The notes beneath the pieces are model-generated. The model was not told the DNA's origin and ran no database searches. It was given only the letters and a program-made list of their open reading frames with translations. This document shows, piece by piece, positions 45,527-52,283 of a DNA stretch of 52,283 nucleotides. Source of the stretch: Candidatus Kuenenia stuttgartensis (GTDB taxonomy: Bacteria > Pseudomonadota > Alphaproteobacteria > SMXS01); NCBI GenBank assembly GCA_943329845.2, contig CALQFM020000024.1, positions 1-52,283 of the forward strand. Reading direction: 5' to 3'. Numbering within the stretch: position 1 is the stretch's first letter; every line of letters begins with the position of its first letter. A program made the translations under genes and the position numbers.

Positions 45527-46366
45527 CTACAGCAGCATTGCTTGATAACTAGTTGCCATCAGTGAAACATGTGCCTCCAACGGAGGGCGCAGTTCAAAGG
45601 CGCGGGGCTCGCGCGCGAAGTTCCAAAGACGCACTAGCCGCCAGTCCTCGCGTCGAGCTTCCGCGACCTGGAGTTCATTGCGCGTGATATGAAACGGCGT
45701 TCGTTCCCAGCCATTGGTGGTCTTGACCTCGATCAGCCGGCTGTTGCCAGCGGTTTCGAAGCTTTCAATGTCATAGCCAGCACCATCGCCATCCACATTC
45801 GATGTCCAACGGATTCGGTTCGCAAGGTCAGTTCGACCGGCAGCGCGCAGGTTGGCATATTCGTGGGCTAGCACGCGCTCCTCGCCGGCGCGTCCAAGCG
45901 TCCGGTTTCGCGCGTCCCTTTCGGCAACGTCGTATTTCCGTGCGATTGCGGTCATCTGTTCGAGTTCGATTGGGGGAGGCTGATTGCTCTGCGTCGGCGG
46001 CGGGCCGATCCACAGGATCGACTCCTCGCCAAACGCGGCCGGCATACGGTTCGGGCCAGGCCGCGCGACTGGTGCGAGCCAAGCCGGATGCAGGTCAAGC
46101 CAACGCTTCACCACATCGGCTAGCGAAGCCTGAAAGTTGAAGGCCGGCTTGTAGCCGGGAATCCAGGTTTCCCCCAATCCCAGCAACACGGCGCTGATGT
46201 TCTGGTGCTTGTACTCGATGGAGCCGCGAGGCCGGCCAATTCTCACCTGCAACAGACGATTGTGTTCGGCCTTGCTGTATGAGCGTCCGGCGATGTCGTC
46301 GGCGAGCATGGCGAAATAGTCCGCGACGATCGCGTCGTTCTGCTCGTCGGTCCAGTCGCCGGCCAT
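45527..46366 (-). CDS. DUF3883-type PD-(D/E)XK nuclease-like protein
   Basis: A 279-residue protein. The N-terminal part resembles a DNA-binding helical region (QNDAIVADYFAMLADDIAGR). The C-terminal half matches DUF3883: GRAGEERVLAHEYANL, then GYDIESFE and IEVKTTNGWERTPF, giving an Asp...Glu-x-Lys core typical of restriction-type nucleases. DUF3883 domains often occur in defence genes. AGGA lies 6 bases before the ATG at 46366. It follows the toxin-antitoxin pair on the same strand. Confidence 0.82.
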   Translation of the reverse strand: MAGDWTDEQNDAIVADYFAMLADDIAGRSYSKAEHNRLLQVRIGRPRGSIEYKHQNISAVLLGLGETWIPGYKPAFNFQASLADVVKRWLDLHPAWLAPVARPGPNRMPAAFGEESILWIGPPPTQSNQPPPIELEQMTAIARKYDVAERDARNRTLGRAGEERVLAHEYANLRAAGRTDLANRIRWTSNVDGDGAGYDIESFETAGNSRLIEVKTTNGWERTPFHITRNELQVAEARREDWRLVRLWNFAREPRAFELRPPLEAHVSLMATSYQAMLL

Positions 46367-46393
46367 CGGTGATCCTGATTAGGTAACGCTCTA

Positions 46394-46828
46394 CTAAATC
46401 TGATCCAGATCCCTGACGTGCACCATCCGGTCCGAAAGATACGGATGCCGTCTCACTGTGTCATAAAATCGCTGATCTGCGGTGACGACAGGGTATTGCT
46501 CCTGCAACGCCAGCGCGAGATAGACGCAGTCATAGACCGGGTGGTCGAGATCGAGAGCCAGTTGGCCGGCGGCACCGATCAGTCGGCTCGTGGGGACGGG
46601 CACGGCGATGGGCGCCGCCTTGAGAACGTCCATGGCTTCGGCGAAATCGTCCTTGCCGATATCGCCGCGCCGGCTCATGGCCCAAAGCGCATTTCCCGCC
46701 TCCGCAAACAGAAGCTCGGGCGCGATGCGCGTGACGTCGTCGCGCAACAGCCGCAACGCCCGGTCCGAGTACATTTCCGTCACCAGCCACTTCACCGCCA
46801 CGCTGGCATCGACGACATAGCCGCTCAT
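46394..46828 (-). CDS. PIN-domain toxin (VapC/FitB-like)
   Basis: A 144-residue ribonuclease of a type II toxin-antitoxin system. PIN acidic residues include Asp7 (YVVDASVAV), Glu43 (LFAEAGNALW), Asp near 98 (PVYDCVYLAL) and Asp near 117 (VTADQRF). It cleaves RNA when free and is inhibited by the antitoxin. The ATG overlaps the antitoxin stop (ATGA), giving the usual coupled translation. Confidence 0.9.
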   Translation of the reverse strand: MSGYVVDASVAVKWLVTEMYSDRALRLLRDDVTRIAPELLFAEAGNALWAMSRRGDIGKDDFAEAMDVLKAAPIAVPVPTSRLIGAAGQLALDLDHPVYDCVYLALALQEQYPVVTADQRFYDTVRRHPYLSDRMVHVRDLDQI

Positions 46829-47061
46829 GCGGCGTGATCGCGGTCACGGTCGGCACGGATGATATCGGCGCTGTCTGCGGTGGACCGAAGCCGCTTTCGC
46901 AGTGACGCGGCGCGATCGGCAAAGGAAGCGCCGCTGTCCATTAGCGCGGCACGCAGAATTTCCCGGTGCTCCGACTCGGCCGAACGGCCGTGTTCGGCCG
47001 CACGTTTCCTCAACGCCTTCACGACTTGGTCGTCGACCTTCCGCACGGTAAGCTGCGCCAT
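46825..47061 (-). CDS. FitA/VapB-like antitoxin, ribbon-helix-helix type
   Basis: A 78-residue antitoxin. The N-terminal RHH-like DNA-binding part MAQLTVRKVDDQVVKALRKR is followed by HGRSAESEHREILRAAL, which closely resembles FitA, then a charged toxin-binding tail. The ATG at 47061 is chosen because the FitA-like domain begins there. A sigma-70-like promoter lies just upstream. It likely represses its own promoter with the toxin. Confidence 0.9.
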   Translation of the reverse strand: MAQLTVRKVDDQVVKALRKRAAEHGRSAESEHREILRAALMDSGASFADRAASLRKRLRSTADSADIIRADRDRDHAA

Positions 47062-47097
47062 TGCGATGCGTTCATTGCCTATGTCTTCAATGCCTGC

Positions 47098-47126
47098 AGT
47101 ATAGGCCACTTCGTGCCCGCCGACAA
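47098..47126 (-). promoter_or_regulatory. Sigma-70-like promoter and repeat of the toxin-antitoxin operon
   Basis: On the minus strand: TTGTCG (47126-47121), 17 bases, TATACT (47103-47098). Transcription would start near 47091, about 30 bases before the ATG. An inverted repeat CATTG...CAATG (47073-47092) at the start site is a candidate operator for the antitoxin. Confidence 0.55.
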
Positions 47127-47354
47127 CGGATCAACGCCGGTATGACGCCGGTTACGGCGGCAATTTGCGAAACCTGACGTTAGCAAGTGAGCGACGCGCA
47201 TGGCCTTGTGTAAACAGACACCCCCGCAGATCGACCATGGCCGAAACATACTCGAGTGAAGCGCCTAGAGCGCCGGAGTCATTCACGCTTTCAAGGAATC
47301 GCGATAAGCTTCCACATCCGGGGGGATGGGCCGGCCCGGGGGGAGGGATTTCGC

Positions 47355-48167
47355 ATGGGTCGAAGATCAGCGGCAATTCTGGCATTCACGTGTATTGGCG
47401 TGCTGGCGGCGTGCGGCGAGGCGCAGACCTCGGGCGACCCCGCGGCCGCGTCGGCGGCAGGGCCTGCGACACAGCCCGCAGGTCAGACCTCGGCCACGGC
47501 CTCGGACGCCGGCCAACCGTCCCCGGGCGCGGGACCGGCGCGGAAGCCGGGCGGCGGCCTTGTCGCCGAGGAGTCCGGCCTGGAAGGCAACCTGTCCATC
47601 CAAATCAGGTGGAAGTCGGAGATCGTCACCGGGAACCCCAACGAGGGCGTGATGACGCAGACCTACAACCGTGTCGCGCAACTGCTCTGTCCCGTCACCT
47701 CCAGCGGCGAATCCGCTTATTCCTACTTCGCCACCTACGATAATCCCAACGGCGATCCATTCGCCGCGACGGGTTCCTACCAGCCCTGGTTCAACGAGGA
47801 CTGCACCGGGAGCCTGACGATTGACGACACCTACCATCTGGACGATCCGACGCTCGCCGGCCCGGAGCCGGTCGTCCACACGACCGGAACCCGCCCGCTC
47901 AGCACCGGGGATACGCCGCTCACCGTCGAGACCGACCTGAACCGCGCGCGCACCCGCTACATGTTCATCTCGCCCAGCGCGGGCGGCTTCCAGCAGCAAG
48001 AAGCGCCCGGCTATCCGGCCAAGCTCGTCACCGCGTCCGCGGCGCCCATGGCCGTCATGGATTTCACGCTCGAGGGGCCGATCGGCGGCGGCAAGCGCGA
48101 GGTCAAAGTCCAGGGCGGCATGCTCTACGTCGACTGGACGTTCACCCGCGGACGCCATCAGCGCTAG
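47355..48167 (+). CDS. Lipoprotein of unknown function, 270 aa
   Basis: Signal sequence with lipobox VLAAC, so Cys20 would be acylated. A low-complexity Ala/Gly/Pro/Thr linker follows (TSGDPAAASAAGPATQPAGQ). Then comes a beta-rich domain (LSIQIRWKSEIVTGNPNEGV, YHLDDPTLAGPEPVVHTTGT). I do not recognise the family. GGAGGG lies 8 bases before the ATG at 47355. The toxin-antitoxin promoter region is divergent to its left. No EcfG motif was seen. Confidence 0.72.
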   Translation: MGRRSAAILAFTCIGVLAACGEAQTSGDPAAASAAGPATQPAGQTSATASDAGQPSPGAGPARKPGGGLVAEESGLEGNLSIQIRWKSEIVTGNPNEGVMTQTYNRVAQLLCPVTSSGESAYSYFATYDNPNGDPFAATGSYQPWFNEDCTGSLTIDDTYHLDDPTLAGPEPVVHTTGTRPLSTGDTPLTVETDLNRARTRYMFISPSAGGFQQQEAPGYPAKLVTASAAPMAVMDFTLEGPIGGGKREVKVQGGMLYVDWTFTRGRHQR

Positions 48168-48223
48168 CGAGGACGCCCTGTCTGCGTGCTGCCTCCACTA
48201 CGGCTTCTCAGCCTTGCCGCCAG

Positions 48224-48249
48224 GGAACCGCCGGGCGTCGACCAGCGTT
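48224..48249 (+). promoter_or_regulatory. EcfG-type promoter of the SOUL gene
   Basis: GGAAC at 48224-48228, 17 bases, CGTT at 48246-48249. Exact consensus. The predicted start site (about 48256) is nearly at the ATG at 48258, so the mRNA would be leaderless or nearly so. Confidence 0.65.
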
Positions 48250-48257
48250 CGTGCCTG

Positions 48258-48878
48258 ATGCGTAATGAACTGCTCGCCTTGCTGTGTATCTTTTTCCTGT
48301 CCGGAGGCGTGGCCATGGCGACCGAGGAACCTGCCTTCACCGTCGTGCTTGGCGAAGACTCGTTCGAAGTCCGCGACTATCCCGGACTTGTCGCCGCGGA
48401 AGTGAGCGTCAGCGGCACCCGCGACGCAGCCGCGAATGCGGGGTTCCGGTTGCTTGCCGGATACATCTTTGGCGGCAACACCCGGCGTCAGAGCATTGCC
48501 ATGACGGCGCCCGTCGTGCAGGAGCGCGCCACCGGCGAAACCATCGCCATGACCGCGCCCGTCACCCAGTCCGGCGGGGCCGGCGCGTGGGTTGTTCGCT
48601 TCATGATGCCGGGCAAATACACGCTGGACACGCTCCCGACGCCCAACGACGCACGCGTTCGTCTCGTTCCCCTCCCGCCGGCGCGCTATGCCGTGGTGCG
48701 ATTTTCCGGCCTGGCGCGGCCGGCCGAGGTGGAGCGCAGGACCACGACCCTGAGGGCCTTCATCGAGCGGCGGGGCCTTCGCGCGCTTGGCCCTCCGTCA
48801 CTCGCACGCTACAACCCGCCCTGGACGCCCTGGTTCATGCGGCGCAACGAGGTCTGGATTCCGATTGAGCGCGTATGA
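48258..48878 (+). CDS. SOUL-family heme-binding protein
   Basis: A 206-residue exported protein. The signal peptide is LLALLCIFFLSGGVAMA. The SOUL/HBP domain is seen in FEVRDYPGLVAAEVSVSG, IFGGNTRRQSIAMTAPV and the final PPWTPWFMRRNEVWIPI. SOUL proteins bind heme or tetrapyrroles, and their role in bacteria is unclear. The ATG at 48258 has no ribosome-binding site, and an exact EcfG promoter points to a leaderless transcript. Confidence 0.88.
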   Translation: MRNELLALLCIFFLSGGVAMATEEPAFTVVLGEDSFEVRDYPGLVAAEVSVSGTRDAAANAGFRLLAGYIFGGNTRRQSIAMTAPVVQERATGETIAMTAPVTQSGGAGAWVVRFMMPGKYTLDTLPTPNDARVRLVPLPPARYAVVRFSGLARPAEVERRTTTLRAFIERRGLRALGPPSLARYNPPWTPWFMRRNEVWIPIERV

Positions 48879-48977
48879 TGACGGCGGCGTGCGACCGCGC
48901 GTTGCCGCGGATCCGGCGTTTTCCCTCGCCGGTGCCGCTGGCGTGAGTATCGATTGCGGTGTCGATCGGGGGTGACA

Positions 48978-49061
48978 ATGTCGATTTTCCCAGAAGGGGA
49001 TGTGGCGCAGCTGTCGTGCAGTGGCGAGGCAGACGGCCACATCTTCGGTAGCGCTGGATGA
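48978..49061 (+). CDS. Small leader open frame upstream of the exporter adaptor, 27 aa
   Basis: ATG at 48978 preceded by GGGGGTG (3-base spacing); the 27 residues include MSIFPEGDVAQLSCS. Its TGA at 49059-49061 overlaps the adaptor ATG at 49058 (ATGA). The adaptor start itself has no ribosome-binding site, so coupled translation from this frame is likely. Whether the peptide itself matters is unknown. Confidence 0.5.
   Translation: MSIFPEGDVAQLSCSGEADGHIFGSAG
48999..49043 (+). promoter_or_regulatory. Long-loop hairpin within the leader open frame
   Basis: GATGTGGC (48999-49006) pairs with GCCACATC (49036-49043) over 8 bases, just before the adaptor start. It could control access to that start or the leader frame. 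The loop is about 29 bases, so stability is uncertain. Confidence 0.35.
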
Positions 49062-50227
49062 TCGACACCGTGCGCGTCCCGGAACCACTACCGCCACCGG
49101 CCGAAAGCCAGGCGCCAGTTCGCGGCCTTACGGCCCGCATCCTATCAGCGTGCAAGCGACATCCACGCGTCGTTGCGGGGGCCATCGTCGTCTCGGTGCT
49201 GGGCGCCGTGCTCGGCTGGTGGATGCTGCGACCGCCTGAAGTGGCGGTCCTCGAGATCAAGCCCAGAAGCGTCGAGATCTCGCTGTCGGTCGTCGGCCGC
49301 GTTCGTCCGGAAAATCTCGTCGATGTGCGCTCGCCGAATGCCGGGCAGATCGTTGGCCTGCTTCACGACGACGGCGATATCGTGGAAGAGGGCGCGCCTC
49401 TCGCCATCGTCCGCTCCACTGTGGAGCAGGCGCAGACGGATGCCGGCGGCGCGCGGGTGAGCGCCGCGCGCGCGGAGGTCAACCGGGCGCAACTCGCCTT
49501 CAACCGGACGCGCACCCTGGCGGATCGGGGCTACGCCTCGACCGCCGCGCTGGACGAGGCGCGCGCCACGCTCCAGTCAGCCGAAGCGAGCCTCGCGGCG
49601 GCCGCCGCCGAACGCCGCGCGTCGGCGGCACTGACGGGCGAGTTCACGATCCGTGCGCCGATGACCGGTGTGGTCCTGGTGCGGCCCATCGACAACGGCC
49701 AGGTGGTGTCGCCGGACACGACCCTGTTTCAGCTTGGCTCGCGCGACGGCGGCGAACTCCAGGCGGAGGTCGACGAAGCCTATGCCGACGCCTTGCGGCC
49801 GGGCATGCAAGCGCGCGCCGCTCTCTCGGGATCGGCCGCCATCTTCCTCGCGCGCATTACCGAGGTGTCACCGCGGGTTGATCCGGCCACCGGTGGGCGG
49901 CTGATCAAGTTCGCGCCGGATGTCGCGCAGCAGCTCCCGCCAGGGCGCTCGGTCGATATCACCATCATTGTCGCGCGGCGCGAGGCAGGCATCGTCGTGC
50001 CACGACAAGCCGTGGTCGACGCCACGACGGAGCCCAAGGTCTATGTCGTCGATCGGCAGGGCAGCGTGCGAGCGCGGCGCGTCCGGATCGCCGACTGGCC
50101 ATCCCTGAATGCCATCGTCGAGCACGGGCTTGCCGCCGGCGACCGTGTCGTGCTGGCGCCCGCGGAAACCAGGCCGTCCGCCAGGGTGCGCCCGCGCATG
50201 CAGCCAATGCCGGCGCAGGGAAGCTGA
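49058..50227 (+). CDS. HlyD/MacA-type periplasmic adaptor of an ABC exporter
   Basis: A 389-residue membrane-fusion protein. A single N-terminal anchor (VVAGAIVVSVLGAVLGWWML) is followed by a biotinyl-lipoyl half (DVRSPNAGQIVGLLHDDGDI), a coiled coil (EVNRAQLAFNRTRTLADRGY, EARATLQSAEASLAAAAAER) and then beta-barrel domains with APMTGVVLVRPIDNGQ. It links an inner-membrane pump to an outer-membrane channel. The ATG at 49058 depends on the overlapping leader frame. The permease starts 4 bases after its stop. Confidence 0.88.
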   Translation: MIDTVRVPEPLPPPAESQAPVRGLTARILSACKRHPRVVAGAIVVSVLGAVLGWWMLRPPEVAVLEIKPRSVEISLSVVGRVRPENLVDVRSPNAGQIVGLLHDDGDIVEEGAPLAIVRSTVEQAQTDAGGARVSAARAEVNRAQLAFNRTRTLADRGYASTAALDEARATLQSAEASLAAAAAERRASAALTGEFTIRAPMTGVVLVRPIDNGQVVSPDTTLFQLGSRDGGELQAEVDEAYADALRPGMQARAALSGSAAIFLARITEVSPRVDPATGGRLIKFAPDVAQQLPPGRSVDITIIVARREAGIVVPRQAVVDATTEPKVYVVDRQGSVRARRVRIADWPSLNAIVEHGLAAGDRVVLAPAETRPSARVRPRMQPMPAQGS

Positions 50228-50231
50228 GGCC

Positions 50232-51437
50232 TTGTTCGCGCTCACGGTTGCCCGCCGCTATCTGCTTTCGAGCCCGGCCCAGACGGCGCTGCTGATCGCC
50301 GGGGTCGCGCTGGGCGTGACGGCATTCGTCTTCATCACCGCGCTGATCCAGGGATTGGCGATACGCCTCACCGACGATGTAACGGCCAATAGCGCTCACG
50401 TTTCGCTCGAGCCCATGACGCGCGTCGCGCGAGTGTTGCCCGGCGCCGGTGCCGACGTGGAATCCGTCGCCATCATCTCGACCTTTCAGCGCCGGCAGAT
50501 CCGCACCTGGAGTTCCACCGTTGCGCTGTTGCGGACCCAGTCGTCGGTGTCGGCGATCAGCCCGCAGATTTCAGGCAGCGCGTTCCTGGTCAAAGGCGAG
50601 GCCGTTGCGCCCGTCGCCGTGACGGCGATCGATCCGTCCGGCCTCGATGCCATCTCGCCCATCAGCACAAAGATTATCCGCGGCGACTCCACCCTTGGCG
50701 CCGACGGTATTCTCATCGGTGTGCTGTTGGCGGAAGACCTGGGCCTGTCATCGGGGCAGCCAGTCCTGTTTCGCACCGATCGCGGCATCGATCGGCTGCT
50801 GGTCGTGCGCGGCATCTTCCAGACCGGCCTGGAGAGCCTCGACGAGAGAGTGGCCTTCATCTCGATCCAGACCGCTCGCCCGCTCTTCCTCCTGCCGGAA
50901 GGCGTGACCAATATCGAGATCAAGTTGTTCGACCCCAATCGAGCGCGTGAGTTCGCGGCTTTCCTGCACGAGGCGACCGGTCTGCGGGCAACGTCGTGGC
51001 AGCAGAGAAACACCAACCTCGAGGGTGCGCTGACCGCGCAGGCGCGGACGGGCACGCTCATTCAGGTTTTCTCGCTGATATCCGTCCTGATCGGAATTGC
51101 CAGCGCACTGAGTCTCTCCGCCAATCGGCGCCGGGGCGAAGTCGGCATCATGCGGGCGTTCGGTATCTCGAGGCTCTTCATTGCCGCCGTATTCATCTTT
51201 CAGGGGCTATTGATCGGTGTCGTCGGCGCTGGCCTCGGTTGTCTCAGCGGCTTCGCCTTATGTTCTTGGCTGGCGACGCTGACGAAGCCGGATGGGACCA
51301 TGGCCTTGCCGGTCGCGCCGGCCGAAGGTGGCTATGTCGCGGTATTCCTGCTGACAGTCCTCGGCGCCGTGCTGGCCTCGGTCATTCCGGCGCGGTCGGC
51401 TGCCCGCCTCGATCCGCTGGAGGCAATCCAGCAATGA
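50232..51437 (+). CDS. ABC exporter permease, MacB/DevC-like
   Basis: A 401-residue inner-membrane protein. A first helix (TALLIAGVALGVTAFVFITA) is followed by a large periplasmic MacB-type domain, then three helices near the end (LIQVFSLISVLIGIASALSL, AAVFIFQGLLIGVVGAGLGC, YVAVFLLTVLGAVLASVIPA). The end [16 protein letters not shown] is typical. It starts at TTG 50232 with GGAAG about 9 bases upstream. The gene order adaptor-permease-ATPase equals DevBCA. The stop overlaps the ATPase ATG (ATGA). Confidence 0.9.
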   Translation: MFALTVARRYLLSSPAQTALLIAGVALGVTAFVFITALIQGLAIRLTDDVTANSAHVSLEPMTRVARVLPGAGADVESVAIISTFQRRQIRTWSSTVALLRTQSSVSAISPQISGSAFLVKGEAVAPVAVTAIDPSGLDAISPISTKIIRGDSTLGADGILIGVLLAEDLGLSSGQPVLFRTDRGIDRLLVVRGIFQTGLESLDERVAFISIQTARPLFLLPEGVTNIEIKLFDPNRAREFAAFLHEATGLRATSWQQRNTNLEGALTAQARTGTLIQVFSLISVLIGIASALSLSANRRRGEVGIMRAFGISRLFIAAVFIFQGLLIGVVGAGLGCLSGFALCSWLATLTKPDGTMALPVAPAEGGYVAVFLLTVLGAVLASVIPARSAARLDPLEAIQQ

Positions 51438-52138
51438 GCGCCGTGCTCGACGCACGGGGAATCGGCATGACCTTCCCCAATGGCGATGAAGTGACCGAAG
51501 TCCTGAAAGGCGTCGACCTCACGCTGGAGTCGGCCGAACTGGCAGCGCTGCTTGGCGCTTCGGGCTCGGGGAAGTCCACGCTGTTGTCGATCGTCGGGTT
51601 GCTGCTCAGACCGACCGCCGGAACGATCGAGATCGCCGGCCAACGCGTCGAAGGGTTGTCCGAGGTCGAGCGGGCGGTGTTCCGCAACCAGCGTCTCGGT
51701 TTCATTTTCCAGTTTCACCACTTGCTGCCGGATTTCACCGCCACTGAAAACGTGGCGTTTCCCGCCGCAGCGCCGGCAGGCGGCATGACGGCCCCCATGC
51801 GTCAGCGGGCGCGCGAGCTGCTCGCGCGGGTCGGCATGTCGGACCGCATGGATTTTCGCGCCACGCGGCTTTCCGGCGGGCAAAAGCAGCGGGTTGCGAT
51901 CGCGCGTGCGCTGATGAACAAGCCGGAACTCGTGCTCGCCGATGAACCCACGGGAAGCCTTGACCGGGTAGCGGCCGACCAGGTCATCGACCTGATGCGC
52001 GAGATCAATCACGAAGACAGGACCACGTTCCTGATCTGCACGCATGACGAACACGTCGCCGACCGCTGCACGCGGCGCATCATGCAGAAGGATGGTCGCG
52101 TCGACGGCGCGTCTCCGGCGGCGAAGGCATCGAGCTAG
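51434..52138 (+). CDS. ABC exporter ATP-binding protein, MacB/LolD/DevA-like
   Basis: A 234-residue ATPase. Walker [10 protein letters not shown] is at 41-49, the signature [15 protein letters not shown], Walker [13 protein letters not shown] and the switch His in LICTHDEHV. It powers the adjacent permease. The stop TAG at 52136-52138 consists of a TA followed by the first base of the IS630 element, so the original last residues may have been replaced. The length is near normal, so activity is probably kept. Confidence 0.92.
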   Translation: MSAVLDARGIGMTFPNGDEVTEVLKGVDLTLESAELAALLGASGSGKSTLLSIVGLLLRPTAGTIEIAGQRVEGLSEVERAVFRNQRLGFIFQFHHLLPDFTATENVAFPAAAPAGGMTAPMRQRARELLARVGMSDRMDFRATRLSGGQKQRVAIARALMNKPELVLADEPTGSLDRVAADQVIDLMREINHEDRTTFLICTHDEHVADRCTRRIMQKDGRVDGASPAAKASS

Positions 52139-52283
52139 TGTCCTGGTTCAGAAGTTCGCTGGCTCACTGTGCTGGCTCGGCTGGCGTGTTGTATAGACAG
52201 AATCGCTCGATGGACGCGAGGATGTCATCGGCTGATTTGGTCCATCGGAAGGGTTTTGGATCAGCGTTGTGGCGGTCGATGAA
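52138..52283 (-). mobile_element. IS630-family insertion sequence, left part (continues past window)
   Basis: Starts at GTGTCCTGGTTCAGAAGTTC right after a TA at 52136-52137, the usual IS630 target. The minus-strand transposase tail follows inside. The other end is outside the window, so target duplication and inverted repeats cannot be confirmed. Confidence 0.7.
52164..52283 (-). CDS. IS630-family transposase, C-terminal fragment (truncated by window edge)
   Basis: The minus strand reads FIDRHNADPKPFRWTKSADD, then ILASIERFC and a stop at 52166-52164. This FxxxHNxxPKPFxWTK end is characteristic of a different IS630 subgroup from the one at the left edge. About 39 residues are visible, and the catalytic part lies outside. 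Confidence 0.85.
   Translation of the reverse strand, partial: FIDRHNADPKPFRWTKSADDILASIERFCLYNTPAEPAQ

Overview
The window is high-GC DNA from an alphaproteobacterium. The evidence is the gene order ppx-rlmE-guaB-rsmB-guaA (39.3-45.5 kb), a tRNA-Gln beginning TGGGGGA, DUF1236 and EcfG-type (GGAAC-N16/17-CGTT) promoters, and a TAXI-type TRAP transporter. I cannot name genus or species from sequence alone. Both edges cut into IS630-family transposase genes of different subtypes, so the window may be a contig or segment bounded by insertion sequences.

Layout. 0-1.4 kb: IS end, a Crp/Fnr regulator and a small protein. 1.4-4.9 kb: a luciferase-like oxidoreductase, an SDR, tgt (queuosine tRNA modification) and a secreted DUF4189 protein. 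5.1-13.1 kb: an accessory metabolic block with an acyl-CoA ligase, a 3-alpha-HSD-like SDR, an MBL-fold protein, a second luciferase-like monooxygenase, a Rieske oxygenase, an ATP-grasp ligase and a class I glutamine amidotransferase. 13.2-17.1 kb: an ABC exporter, a hemerythrin-domain protein with a frameshifted tail, an NTF2-like protein and an HSL-type hydrolase. 17.2-19.2 kb: a cytochrome c-PQQ dehydrogenase. 19.1-21.2 kb: small, mostly stress-type genes, three of them behind perfect EcfG promoters. 21.3-22.3 kb: a decayed region with two gene remnants facing a probable deletion junction, then tRNA-Lys.

22.6-27.1 kb: an SDR, a small secreted Hcp-like protein, a MAPEG protein overlapping a phytochelatin-synthase-like protein, and prfC. 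27.2-30.6 kb: TAXI-TRAP binding protein and fused permease. 30.7-38.6 kb: a desaturase with a helical tail, an SDR, two coupled secreted proteins of unknown function, an ATPase gene broken by an amber codon, a membrane protein, an NCS2 purine permease and a glycosyltransferase-TPR protein. 38.7-45.5 kb: tRNA-Gln and the housekeeping RNA/GMP block. 45.5-47.1 kb: a DUF3883 nuclease-like gene and a FitAB/VapBC toxin-antitoxin pair. 47.3-52.1 kb: a lipoprotein, a SOUL heme-binding protein and a DevBCA/MacAB-like exporter whose stop codon is made by an adjoining IS.

The strongest regulatory signal is a set of five perfect EcfG promoters in front of hemerythrin, a 60-aa protein, DUF1236, a Thivi_2564-type membrane protein and SOUL. 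They point to a general-stress regulon. The most unusual enzyme pairing is the stand-alone ATP-grasp ligase next to a stand-alone glutaminase-type amidotransferase. The ligase gene has a palindrome upstream. Functions are inferred from motifs read by eye; no database searches were run.
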